The notes: generated from the letters alone by a model not told the origin. Shown: positions 1 to 6,540, numbered from the stretch's first letter. The stretch: 19,320 nt of DNA from JAAGZL01 sp050297535 (GCA_050297535.1 JBNKSV010000043.1:1-19320); one strand, 5' to 3'. Numbers and translations are program-made.

Positions 1-1
1 G

Positions 2-1021
2 CTGCGCCAGGCCTTCGAGGAGTTGAAACAGCGCCTGGATAAAGAGGGGCTATTCGACACCTTCCATAAACAACCCTTGCCCGAGTTTCCACAACAGATC
101 GGGGTGATTACCTCTCCCTCCGGGGCCGCCATCCGGGATGTGATTAGCGTGCTGAAACGGCGTTATCCGGCCGTGCCGGTGCTGATCTACCCGGTCCAGG
201 TGCAGGGCGATGCCGCGGCCAGGGATATCGTGCAAACTTTGCAATTGGCGAACCTGAGAGACGAATGCGATCTGCTCATCCTGACCCGTGGCGGCGGCTC
301 TCTGGAAGATATGATGGCATTTAACGATGAGCAGGTAGCCCGCAGCATCTTCGCCAGCAAGATACCCATCATCTCCGCCGTCGGTCACGAGATCGACTTC
401 ACCATCTCCGACTTCGTGGCCGACCAGCGGGCGGCAACTCCATCCGCGGCCGCGGAGTTGGCCACCCCCGATCAAAGAGAGCTGGAGGATAGATATGCCG
501 ATATGCAGCGCCAACTAAGCACCCTGATCAGGCGCAAGCATCATTCTCTGGAAGTAAACCTAACCAATCTTAGGCAACGCCTTGCCCTGCTCCACCCGGG
601 TATACGCCTGAGTCAACGGCAACAACGTCTGGACGAACTGGAACTCAGGATGAAACGCGCCGCCCACTCCATGCTGCATCAATCCGGACATCTCGCCAAC
701 AACCTGCGAACCAGACTACAGGCGCAAACCCCAGCGCAACGAATCGACATGCTGCTACATAAGACAACACAACTACAGCACCGCATGCAGACATCCGTCT
801 CCAATCAACGCCGACTGTTACAACAGAGACTGGCCGCCACGGTGGGCAGTCTCAACACCCTGAACCCCCTGGCAACCTTGGAACGCGGTTATTCCATTAC
901 CAGCAAGATGCCTTCTGGAGAAATTTTGCTGGATTCAGCAACTGTATCCGTCGGTGACCGCGTTGAAACTAGGCTGGCCAAGGGCAAGATACGTTGCCTA
1001 GTGGAATCCAGCGATTTGTAA
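2..1021 (+). CDS. xseA: Exodeoxyribonuclease VII large subunit, 3' part (5' end outside window)
   Basis: Large, catalytic subunit of exonuclease VII, which with XseB degrades single-stranded DNA to oligonucleotides in the cytoplasm during repair. The frame is open to the left edge (residues LRQAFEE precede the first in-window TTG at 23), so the gene starts outside the window; about 339 codons are present. The central nuclease domain is clear: TRGGGSLEDMMAFNDE, then a VGHEIDFTISDFVAD stretch, then AATPSAAAELATPD, all family hallmarks. A long charged, probably coiled-coil section follows (roughly 150-270 of the visible part), and then the conserved C-terminal LERGYSI segment. Family members are about 400-450 residues, so the missing part should be the N-terminal OB-fold. 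The 180 bp after the stop carry no gene and contain the promoter for the next gene. Confidence 0.96.
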   Translation: MRQAFEELKQRLDKEGLFDTFHKQPLPEFPQQIGVITSPSGAAIRDVISVLKRRYPAVPVLIYPVQVQGDAAARDIVQTLQLANLRDECDLLILTRGGGSLEDMMAFNDEQVARSIFASKIPIISAVGHEIDFTISDFVADQRAATPSAAAELATPDQRELEDRYADMQRQLSTLIRRKHHSLEVNLTNLRQRLALLHPGIRLSQRQQRLDELELRMKRAAHSMLHQSGHLANNLRTRLQAQTPAQRIDMLLHKTTQLQHRMQTSVSNQRRLLQQRLAATVGSLNTLNPLATLERGYSITSKMPSGEILLDSATVSVGDRVETRLAKGKIRCLVESSDL

Positions 1022-1137
1022 GAGCCCGCTCGGCTTTGGCATCCTGCGTCGCTCTACCTCCTGCATCCATGCAGTCGTCCTGCGGGCGATATTTTCTGCT
1101 ACAAAGAACACAATCGTCCATAGGACTGGGCTCCTAC

Positions 1138-1166
1138 ATGACGCTCAAACAAAAACCAACTATATT
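1138..1166 (+). promoter_or_regulatory. Candidate sigma70-type promoter of the glutamate dehydrogenase gene
   Basis: ATGACG (1138-1143, 4 of 6 to the -35 consensus) and TATATT (1161-1166, 5 of 6 to -10) are separated by exactly 17 bp, about 35 bp before the start codon. A GGAGA ribosome binding site lies at 1190-1194, spaced well for the ATG at 1202. This is a visual match only; the -35 is weak. Confidence 0.4.
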
Positions 1167-1201
1167 TCATAACAATAACTAACAAATATGGAGACTTAAC
1201 C

Positions 1202-2629
1202 ATGCCTACTTCCACCATCCCATCCGGTCTGCAATTTCGTCAAAGCGTCGATCACATGGTGGATCGAGCGCTGGATGTGATGGATCTGGACCCAGGCATT
1301 GCCAACGCCATCAAGGCCTGCACCTCGGTATTGCAGGTTACCTTCCCGGTGATGATCAAGGGCAAGATAGAGATGTTCACCGGCTGGCGCGCAGTACACA
1401 GCATCCACCGTCTCCCATCCAAGGGCGGTATCCGCTACGCCACCAGCGTGGATCAGTTCGAAATTGAGGCCCTGGCCGCATTGATGACCTACAAATGCGC
1501 CATCGTGAATGTGCCATTCGGCGGCTCAAAGGGCGGTCTGTATATCAACCCGAACAACTACACCCGCGACGAACTACAACTCATCACCCGTCGATTCACC
1601 CGCGAGTTGGCCAAGAAAGGCTTCCTCAGCCCGGCCACCAACGTACCGGCGCCGGACGTTGGCACCGGCCAGAGGGAGATGGCCTGGATAGCCGACACCT
1701 ACAAACACCTATACCCGCAAGATGTTGACCACATGGCCTGCGTAACCGGAAAACCGGTGGAACACGGCGGTATCCGCGGCCGCACCGAGGCCACCGGGCG
1801 CGGCGTACAATACGGCCTGCAAGAGTTCTTCCGCCACCCGGAAGAGGTAAAGTCCGCCGGTATGGACGGCTCACTGGAAGGTAAGAACATCATCATCCAG
1901 GGACTGGGTAACGTCGGCTACCACGCCGCCAAATTTCTCTCGGAAGAGGATGGCGCCAAGATCATCGCAGTGATAGAACATGATGGCGCCATCATCAACA
2001 AAGACGGCATACACATCGAAGAACTACGCTTCCATCTCAGCGACCACAACGGGGTACAGGGTTTCATCGGCAGTGAGTATGTAGAGGATGGAGCCAGCAT
2101 TTTGGAGATGGAGTGCGACATCCTGATCCCGGCCGCACTGGAGAGCGTCATCCATGAAAAGAACGCGCCAAATATAAAAGCCAAACTGATCGCCGAGGCC
2201 GCCAACGGCCCGATCACCTTCGAGGCCGACCGCATCCTGCGCACCAAGGGTATCAAGGTCCTGCCCGACGCCTACATGAACGCAGGCGGTGTAATAGTCT
2301 CCTACTTCGAATGGATCAGGAACCTCTCCCACATCCGCTTCGGACGCATGGAACGCCGCCTAGATGAAACCCGCGGCAACTGCATCGTCGAGGCGCTTGG
2401 CGAGATGACCGGCAAAGAAGTCCCAGCCAACATCAAAATGAAATTAGGACGCGGAGCAGATGAATTCGACCTGGTAAGGTCCGGCCTGGACGACAGCATG
2501 CGCCAAGGCATGCAAGAGATATTAGACACCTACCACCGCAACAACAAGATAGAAGACTACCGCACCGCGGCCTATGTAATCGCCCTATCCAAGGTATCCC
2601 GCTCTTATCTGGATATTGGGATTTTTTAG
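1202..2629 (+). CDS. gdhA: Glutamate dehydrogenase (Glu/Leu/Phe/Val dehydrogenase family)
   Basis: Reversible oxidative deamination of glutamate to 2-oxoglutarate and ammonia; cytoplasmic, normally a hexamer. 475 residues. The N-terminal catalytic domain has KGGIRYA (74-80), then TYKCAIVNVPFGGSKGG (96-112), which carries K98 and the catalytic lysine K110, and PAPDVGTG (149-156) with the catalytic aspartate D152. The Rossmann domain has GLGNVG (234-239). The second strand of that fold ends in an acidic residue (E259, in AVIEHDG), which favours NAD over NADP, though I would not call the cofactor from this alone. EAANGPIT and DAYMNAGGVIVSYFEW are conserved substrate and coenzyme-side segments. 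It runs somewhat longer than the usual 420-450 residues. The family also holds leucine, phenylalanine and valine dehydrogenases, but the length and context favour glutamate. It appears monocistronic. Confidence 0.93.
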   Translation: MPTSTIPSGLQFRQSVDHMVDRALDVMDLDPGIANAIKACTSVLQVTFPVMIKGKIEMFTGWRAVHSIHRLPSKGGIRYATSVDQFEIEALAALMTYKCAIVNVPFGGSKGGLYINPNNYTRDELQLITRRFTRELAKKGFLSPATNVPAPDVGTGQREMAWIADTYKHLYPQDVDHMACVTGKPVEHGGIRGRTEATGRGVQYGLQEFFRHPEEVKSAGMDGSLEGKNIIIQGLGNVGYHAAKFLSEEDGAKIIAVIEHDGAIINKDGIHIEELRFHLSDHNGVQGFIGSEYVEDGASILEMECDILIPAALESVIHEKNAPNIKAKLIAEAANGPITFEADRILRTKGIKVLPDAYMNAGGVIVSYFEWIRNLSHIRFGRMERRLDETRGNCIVEALGEMTGKEVPANIKMKLGRGADEFDLVRSGLDDSMRQGMQEILDTYHRNNKIEDYRTAAYVIALSKVSRSYLDIGIF

Positions 2630-2638
2630 GGGCGCGAG

Positions 2639-2660
2639 ACCATAATTCGGTGGTTATGGT
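2639..2660 (+). terminator. Weak terminator-like hairpin after the glutamate dehydrogenase gene
   Basis: ACCATAA (2639-2645) pairs perfectly with TTATGGT (2654-2660) around an 8-base loop, nine bases after the stop codon. Only a short T stretch (TTTT, 2671-2674) follows and the stem is AT-rich, so efficiency is doubtful. Confidence 0.3.
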
Positions 2661-2676
2661 TTATGATGGGTTTTAT

Positions 2677-2705
2677 ACGTCAATATTGACGTGTTTTAAC
2701 ACGTC
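2677..2705. repeat. Two overlapping perfect palindromes at the left edge of the cassette island
   Basis: ACGTCAATATTGACGT (2677-2692) is a perfect 16-bp palindrome. It overlaps GACGTGTT/AACACGTC (2688-2695 and 2698-2705), an 8-bp inverted repeat with a 2-base centre. They lie between the dehydrogenase gene and the first cassette boundary at 2726. They could be an operator, a terminator relic or part of a recombination platform; I see no T tract supporting termination. Confidence 0.55.
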
Positions 2706-2725
2706 GATTTTGATGCTGAATTATA

Positions 2726-2732
2726 GTTAGCG
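2726..2732 (+). other. Left cassette boundary core site (GTTAGCG)
   Basis: A GTT core (R'-type box) with the recombination point after G2726. It pairs with the R'' box of the first cassette at 3105-3111. The roughly 60 bp to the left do not contain a matching R'' box at attC spacing, so this edge is either an attI-like or a secondary site rather than another attC. Confidence 0.6.
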
Positions 2733-2740
2733 TTTAAACA

Positions 2741-3103
2741 ATGAATATTGACAACTCACAAAATGTAGCTAATCCCCGACCTGCCTATGGCCTGTGGGTA
2801 ATTGCGGCATTACTGGTGGCTGAGGCAATAGCAACCTCTATTTACATTCCACAATATTCAGAGCTTTTTGAAGGTTTCGGTGCAGAACTACCATTTCTTA
2901 CTAAAGCAGTTCTTTTGGGGGCGTGGGGATTCTGGATACTGCCATTTATTGCTTTCGTAGTTATTGCTTTTGCTCCAAAAGCGAAAAGCCCAACCACCAC
3001 TATTGTTATTTTCCTGCTTGTTGTTGGCATACTGTGGGTGCCGGTTGCAATTTATGGGTTGTACTTGCCTGTTTGGGAAATGGCAGAGGTTAATCCGTCG
3101 TGA
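2741..3103 (+). CDS. Cassette 1: small three-helix membrane protein, unknown function
   Basis: I do not recognise this 120-residue protein. It has three hydrophobic spans at about residues 16-36, 54-78 and 86-109, a polar N-terminus (MNIDNSQNVANPRP) and a short polar tail, so it is an integral inner-membrane protein. The second and third spans are rich in Trp, Phe and Pro (AWGFWILPF, LWVPVAIYG). No catalytic motif, Cys or His cluster is visible. The start lies only 15 bases after the cassette boundary, without a clear ribosome binding site, typical of cassette genes read from an upstream promoter. The stop codon sits directly before the R'' box of its attC site. Small multi-span orphans are common in chromosomal integron cassettes. 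Confidence 0.75.
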   Translation: MNIDNSQNVANPRPAYGLWVIAALLVAEAIATSIYIPQYSELFEGFGAELPFLTKAVLLGAWGFWILPFIAFVVIAFAPKAKSPTTTIVIFLLVVGILWVPVAIYGLYLPVWEMAEVNPS

Positions 3104-3104
3104 A

Positions 3105-3167
3105 CGCTAACAACACGCTCGTGTGGGACCGTCGCTTCGCGCCGGCCCCACAGCTCAGCCGTTAGCT
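3105..3167 (+). other. attC recombination site 1 (end of cassette 1)
   Basis: R'' CGCTAAC (3105-3111) and R' GTTAGCT (3161-3167) are complementary over six bases. Inner arms TGTGGG (3122-3127) and CCCACA (3147-3152) pair, followed by CCG/CGG (3129-3131, 3143-3145) and a short apical loop region. 63 bp long, within the attC size range. It shares the stretches GCTCGTGTGGGAC and CCCACAGCT with attC site 2. Confidence 0.82.
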
Positions 3168-3186
3168 GTATGAAGGTATAAGCGAG

Positions 3187-3657
3187 ATGGAAGTTCGGAA
3201 ATTCAGATATGGTGAAGAAGTAGAGTTGTGGAAGTTGTTTTACAACACTATCCATAATGTAAACGTCAAAGATTATGATGAAAACCAAATAGAAGCTTGG
3301 GCACCTGACGACCTTGATATAAATATCGCAATTCAAAAGTTCAGGGAAATTGATCCATTTGTCGTCATCAAGGAAGGAAAAATAGTCGGCTATGCGGACA
3401 TCCAATCAGATGGTTACATTGATCACTTTTATTGTCACCATGAGTTTCAAAGACAGGGTATAGGTAAGTCACTATTTGCGGTTTTGGAAGAGGTTGCAAA
3501 AGAAAATGGGATCATAGAAATGTATTCGAATGTAAGTATTACAGCCCGGCCTTTTTTTGAAGCTATGGGGTTCTCAGTAGAAAAAGAGCAGGTTATACAG
3601 GTTGGAGAACAGAAACTTAAAAACTACAAAATGGTTCGCAGGTATGCCCACAGCTAA
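3187..3657 (+). CDS. Cassette 2: GNAT-family N-acetyltransferase
   Basis: Transfers an acetyl group from acetyl-CoA to an amine; the substrate cannot be read from the sequence. 156 residues, a normal length for a single-domain GNAT. The acetyl-CoA pyrophosphate loop is QRQGIG (88-93), following the beta-4 strand DGYIDHFYC, with the alpha-3 helix GKSLFAVLEEVAKENG after it. ARPFFEAMGF (120-129) is the motif B helix seen in YafP/PhnO-like acetyltransferases. A GAAGG ribosome binding site (3172-3176) lies 10 bases before the ATG. The TAA stop (3655-3657) is embedded in the R'' box of attC site 2, a tight fit typical of cassettes. GNATs in integrons include aminoglycoside and streptothricin modifiers, but this one lacks a recognisable resistance signature. 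Confidence 0.9.
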   Translation: MEVRKFRYGEEVELWKLFYNTIHNVNVKDYDENQIEAWAPDDLDINIAIQKFREIDPFVVIKEGKIVGYADIQSDGYIDHFYCHHEFQRQGIGKSLFAVLEEVAKENGIIEMYSNVSITARPFFEAMGFSVEKEQVIQVGEQKLKNYKMVRRYAHS

Positions 3658-3721
3658 CAAGGCGCTCGTGTGGGACGCTGCGCCGCGATGCGGCTTGCGT
3701 CCCACAGCTTGAGCGTTATAC
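3652..3721 (+). other. attC recombination site 2 (end of cassette 2)
   Basis: The best formed site of the array. R'' AGCTAAC (3652-3658), R' GTTATAC (3715-3721). A perfect 10-bp inner stem, TGTGGGACGC (3669-3678) with GCGTCCCACA (3697-3706), encloses an apical hairpin GCCGC-GAT-GCGGC (3682-3694). An outer GCTC/GAGC pairing (3664-3667, 3711-3714) also exists. 70 bp. R'' and R' match each other only in the GTTA core because each belongs to a different cassette. Confidence 0.88.
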
Positions 3722-3733
3722 GTAACAAATGAC

Positions 3734-4693
3734 ATGAAGAACAAACTAGTTAACTACATAATATTCTGCATTTTATATGTACCAGTATTAGCTTTCGGCT
3801 CTGAGTTTCCAGAAAGTTATATAAAAAATGCTGAATTAGTATTTGAGCAAGGCATAGAAGTAGATGTTTCAAAATTGCCTGCTGGCTCTATTATGAGTGT
3901 GAAGTTGGGAGAGATACCTATTTGGATATACAAGCGAAACCAAGAAGATATAAATCAATTAAGGGCAGCCACACTTAATATGCTTGCAGATCCAAATGAC
4001 AGCAACACCGATAAATTAATCGAAAAGCAATACTACTCAATTACAAATAAGCCATTTGCACAATTAATTAAATACTCTTCCCTAAATATGAAATTTAATT
4101 CGTATCGTGCAATTTCTGATGATTATTTTGTTGTGGTTGGTTTTAGCCCCCATTCAGGATGTTATCTAACGTTTAAAGACACAAAACTTACATCAGATGA
4201 AAATATCATATTTTATGACCCATGTACTGACACAAAATACGACGGTGCCGGCAGAATATATAAAGGAACTGTGAAAAAATATCAGAGAAACGAAGCTGCA
4301 AAATACAATCTAATCCTTCCGCCATATGAATTTTCTAGTGCTAATAAGATATATATTGGGTTATTACCTGGTTCACCTAAGCTGCCTACATTAGAGTCAA
4401 AGCATCAAGAGAAATACAAGACCTTAAACTCAACAGATACGTTAATGTTAGCAGCGCGCATGAACGATCATGCAACCATTCATAAATCAATCGAGAAAGG
4501 AGCTAACCCCAATTATCAAAAAATTGGAGAGGGTAGCGTAATTGACTCTGCAATTATAGGAAGCTCGACAAATATTGTAAAAATGCTACTAGATATGGGT
4601 GTAAAACCTACTCATTCTTCTTTAGAAATAGCAAAGATGCTAAATAGAGAAGATGTCATGAAATTGTTGACTCAAAATGATGAATGCCAATAA
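3734..4693 (+). CDS. Cassette 3: exported protein with C-terminal ankyrin repeats
   Basis: 319 residues. The N-terminus (MKNKLVNYIIFCILYVPVLAFG, about 1-22) is a good Sec signal peptide, so the protein should act in the periplasm or outside. Residues about 30-230 match no domain I recognise; they contain two Cys (in SGCYLTF and DPCTDTK) that could form a disulfide. Residues about 234-317 form two to three ankyrin-type repeats: DTLMLAARMNDHATIHKSIEKGANPNY, then a VIDSAIIGSSTNIVKMLLDMGVKP unit. Ankyrin repeats mediate protein binding; no enzyme motif is visible. The coding sequence is visibly much more AT-rich (ATA, AAA, AAT codons) than the dehydrogenase gene to the left, a sign of foreign origin. 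The TAA stop lies just before the R'' box of attC site 3. Confidence 0.85.
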   Translation: MKNKLVNYIIFCILYVPVLAFGSEFPESYIKNAELVFEQGIEVDVSKLPAGSIMSVKLGEIPIWIYKRNQEDINQLRAATLNMLADPNDSNTDKLIEKQYYSITNKPFAQLIKYSSLNMKFNSYRAISDDYFVVVGFSPHSGCYLTFKDTKLTSDENIIFYDPCTDTKYDGAGRIYKGTVKKYQRNEAAKYNLILPPYEFSSANKIYIGLLPGSPKLPTLESKHQEKYKTLNSTDTLMLAARMNDHATIHKSIEKGANPNYQKIGEGSVIDSAIIGSSTNIVKMLLDMGVKPTHSSLEIAKMLNREDVMKLLTQNDECQ

Positions 4694-4695
4694 TC

Positions 4696-4759
4696 GCATA
4701 ACAATTCGCTTGTTGAAATGCTCCGCTGTGCTACGCACCCCACAGCTAAAATGTTATAT
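4696..4759 (+). other. attC recombination site 3 (end of cassette 3), degenerate
   Basis: R'' GCATAAC (4696-4702) and R' GTTATAT (4753-4759). It shares ACAA after R'' and CCCACAGCT before R' with the other sites, but the left inner arm is diverged. The only clear inner pairing is GCTGTG (4725-4730) with CACAGC (4741-4746). 64 bp. The single R''/own-end mismatch becomes a G-T wobble on the bottom strand, the strand normally recombined. Confidence 0.65.
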
Positions 4760-4765
4760 GGCTTG

Positions 4766-5440
4766 ATGATGAAGGTAGTTTTAATTCCTGGTATGGATGG
4801 AACGGGAATGTTATTCGATCCCTTTATTGAGTCTGCACCAGATGGAGTAGAAGTGATCACGGTGCCTCTTCTGCAAGATTCTGCTGCCGGGTATGTCGAT
4901 CAAGCACAGCATGTGATCGATAGAATTGGCAATGAGCCCATAGTACTGGTTGCAGAGTCCTATTCTGGGATGGTCGCGTATAGCATGTTAAAAATAGGGT
5001 GCGAGAATATTCGTCACATTATATTTGCTGCGAGTTTTATATCCTCTCCTTCGTGGATGGCATCGATAGCGAAGTATTTTCCGGTGAGCGCTATAAAAAG
5101 CAAGATTGTTCCGAGCGCCATAATGGGCAAGTTCTTGTTTGGACGCTACTCAACCCCTAGTTTGATCGCGCAATTTTATGGGGCACTTAATCACGTTACT
5201 AACGACGTTCTTAGCCATAGGCTTAACCAGATCGCTACGATTGCATGCCCCGACACAACCATTGAAATTCCATGTACGTATATAAGGCCAAAGGGAGATA
5301 AATTGGTATCTAAAGGTGCATTGGAGCCTTTTCAAAGGCTGTGTCATAAGCTAACTGTACATGAGGTGGATGGGGCGCATTTTGTGCTTCAAACTAACCC
5401 CAAACAATGCTGGCAATTGATTCAAGGTACAGGACCGTAG
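4766..5440 (+). CDS. Cassette 4: alpha/beta hydrolase fold protein
   Basis: A cytoplasmic hydrolase of the alpha/beta superfamily; the substrate is unknown, with esterase or lipase-like activity most likely. 224 residues. It opens with the strand MKVVLIPGMDGTGMLF, where the GMDGTG loop is the oxyanion-hole region. The nucleophile is S65 in the elbow VAESYSGM (AxSxSG variant of GxSxG), the acid D178 in PKGDKLV, and the histidine H205 in VDGAHFVLQ. The order and spacing are normal. An upstream in-frame ATG at 4718 lies inside attC site 3 and would belong to the previous cassette, so I take the ATG at 4766 (4769 is also possible), 12 bases after the cassette boundary. No ribosome binding site is evident. 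Confidence 0.87.
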   Translation: MMKVVLIPGMDGTGMLFDPFIESAPDGVEVITVPLLQDSAAGYVDQAQHVIDRIGNEPIVLVAESYSGMVAYSMLKIGCENIRHIIFAASFISSPSWMASIAKYFPVSAIKSKIVPSAIMGKFLFGRYSTPSLIAQFYGALNHVTNDVLSHRLNQIATIACPDTTIEIPCTYIRPKGDKLVSKGALEPFQRLCHKLTVHEVDGAHFVLQTNPKQCWQLIQGTGP

Positions 5441-5444
5441 GACA

Positions 5445-5561
5445 CAATAACCAACAGACATTACTCCGCATATTATCTAGCCACACCCCCTCACCCTTAC
5501 CCTCTCCCCAGTGGGGAGAGGGTATAGAAAGGTGATCATTTGCGCTCCTTTGCGGTTATTA
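5445..5561 (+). other. Possible degenerate attC site 4 disrupted by a palindromic repeat
   Basis: CAATAAC (5445-5451) just after the cassette 4 stop matches the reverse complement of GTTATTA (5555-5561) at 6 of 7 positions, giving a 117-bp pair within the attC size range. Between them lies a GC-rich palindrome unlike the other attC sites. Only five of seven bases match the start of cassette 4. This is a weak assignment. Confidence 0.25.
5498..5524. repeat. REP-like palindrome, 12-bp perfect stem
   Basis: TACCCTCTCCCC (5498-5509) and GGGGAGAGGGTA (5513-5524) pair perfectly around the loop AGT. This kind of CCCTCTCCCC palindrome is a recurrent intergenic repeat in many bacterial genomes. It lies between the ends of two converging transcripts (cassette 4 on +, the 5617-6540 gene on -) and could stabilise or terminate either, but no T tract follows on either strand. 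Confidence 0.6.
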
Positions 5562-5616
5562 GCGTCTATTTGCGGCTTGCTATTTCTACAACCGTAGATT
5601 TAACCAATTCGGTGTA

Positions 5617-6540
5617 TTACCCACGCTCAATATCGCTAAACACTATATCCAGTAGGACCAGGATATTATCCTGTCCGCCACCAACCTCTACTTCTTGCAA
5701 ATGGATCTCATTGCATGACTTATCCAAACTGGATACCTTTATACCCATCTTGTTGACGCAGAGACTATTCTCTTCCAGAGTTATCAGGCTCATGGGCAAT
5801 TCAAGTATGCGAATCAACTCATCCAGATAGCGGGACGGGTTATTCAGACTATTTATTCCATTGTTGAGATGGTTACTAGATGCGGATTTAGCCTCTGCTT
5901 GCCGCTCGCTATTCAGTAATAGCTTCAAATATTCGACCACATCTTCAAACAATAGGTGTTTAAGCTCCTTCTTAACCTCAGACTCACTTGCGGCCGGAGC
6001 CAACAATTTATGCCCGGTAAAGAATACACTGGTTTGTTTCACATCCCGGTGTATGACATCTCCTCTCAGCTCATCACCGAATATATCCCGCTCGTGGTAG
6101 TGCATGTGCAGCAAAGCAAAGAAACTATCTTGTACTTCAGGGTGAACCTTTTTTAGATACTCTTGAATCTCATCACTTTCGTCGCACAGTCTTTTAACAT
6201 CATCCATGCTGTCGAGAAGCGCACTGACTTGCGGGTCGTACACAAAGCCTTTACGAGAAACCTTGATGGGCCCATCTATCTGTTCAACTATCCCGTCGAT
6301 ATGTTGCAGTAGCTTTGTAACACCGGAACGCAGGCTTTTTTTATAGTTGGAGACCGCGCGAATCCTGGCGTCCGTGCCAACAACCATCTCATTCAAGGCA
6401 TCCGCAACCGGTAGGTCATGATCCTGCTCGGACGATATCTCATCTTCATCTATATCCAACATACCAAGCAGGTGTTGCCACTGTTCGTGGAAAAAATTGC
6501 GTAGCGCGGATGCCTCTTTTATTCGCCGTTCAACATCCAT
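5617..6540 (-). CDS. Protein of unknown function, 307 residues
   Basis: I do not recognise this protein. It is soluble, acidic and mostly helical by eye, with no signal peptide or membrane span. It has a His-rich segment in the middle (LLHMHYHERDIFGDE, about residues 164-178), followed by RGDVIHRDVKQTSVFFTGHKLLAP. The C-terminal third (LDELIRILELPMSLITLEENSLCVNKMGIKVSS, then ILVLLDIVFSDIERG) reads like a small alpha/beta domain. The His/Glu/Asp cluster could bind metal, but no known motif fits. Start: the ATG at 6538-6540; the ribosome binding site is poor. It is last in a minus-strand run with the lipoprotein (73-bp gap), the acyltransferase-hydrolase fusion and the phosphoesterase, which suggests a shared process. 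Confidence 0.75.
   Translation of the reverse strand: MDVERRIKEASALRNFFHEQWQHLLGMLDIDEDEISSEQDHDLPVADALNEMVVGTDARIRAVSNYKKSLRSGVTKLLQHIDGIVEQIDGPIKVSRKGFVYDPQVSALLDSMDDVKRLCDESDEIQEYLKKVHPEVQDSFFALLHMHYHERDIFGDELRGDVIHRDVKQTSVFFTGHKLLAPAASESEVKKELKHLLFEDVVEYLKLLLNSERQAEAKSASSNHLNNGINSLNNPSRYLDELIRILELPMSLITLEENSLCVNKMGIKVSSLDKSCNEIHLQEVEVGGGQDNILVLLDIVFSDIERG

Larger units (their letters stand above)
2727..5451 (+). mobile_element. Integron gene-cassette array without integrase (CALIN-like)
   Basis: Four genes, all in the same direction, are each followed by (three clearly) an attC-like site. Cassette boundaries fall after the G of the GTT core: 2726/2727, 3161/3162, 3715/3716 and 4753/4754. 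Seen directly: each cassette's opening bases match the reverse complement of its own 3' R'' box. Cassette 1: 2726-2734 with 3103-3111, 9 of 9. Cassette 2: 3161-3169 with 3650-3658, 9 of 9. Cassette 3: 3715-3722 with 4695-4702, 7 of 8. That is the expected signature of a circular cassette opened at attC. Genes nearly fill their cassettes and have tiny leaders. No integrase reading frame is visible in the window. The right end of cassette 4 is uncertain; 5451 marks the end of a degenerate R'' candidate. Confidence 0.82.

Noticed and set aside
50..514. Minus-strand reading frame of 154 codons across xseA
   Set aside because: Antisense shadow of the conserved exonuclease VII domain; the protein has no recognisable feature.
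1022..1182. Short + strand frame between xseA and the dehydrogenase
   Set aside because: Out-of-frame overlap with xseA, no ribosome binding site, low-complexity translation; the stretch also holds the likely promoter.
2660..2726. A fifth attC site left of cassette 1
   Set aside because: The only R''-like box (TTTTAAC, 2694-2700) is just 26 bp from the core and does not pair with GTTAGCG beyond the core.
3187..3657. GNAT as a toxin of a TacT-like toxin-antitoxin pair
   Set aside because: No small ribbon-helix-helix antitoxin gene is adjacent; it sits alone in its cassette.
4718..4765. Longer start for the cassette 4 hydrolase
   Set aside because: The ATG lies inside attC site 3 and before the cassette boundary at 4753/4754; the hydrolase fold begins at the later ATG.
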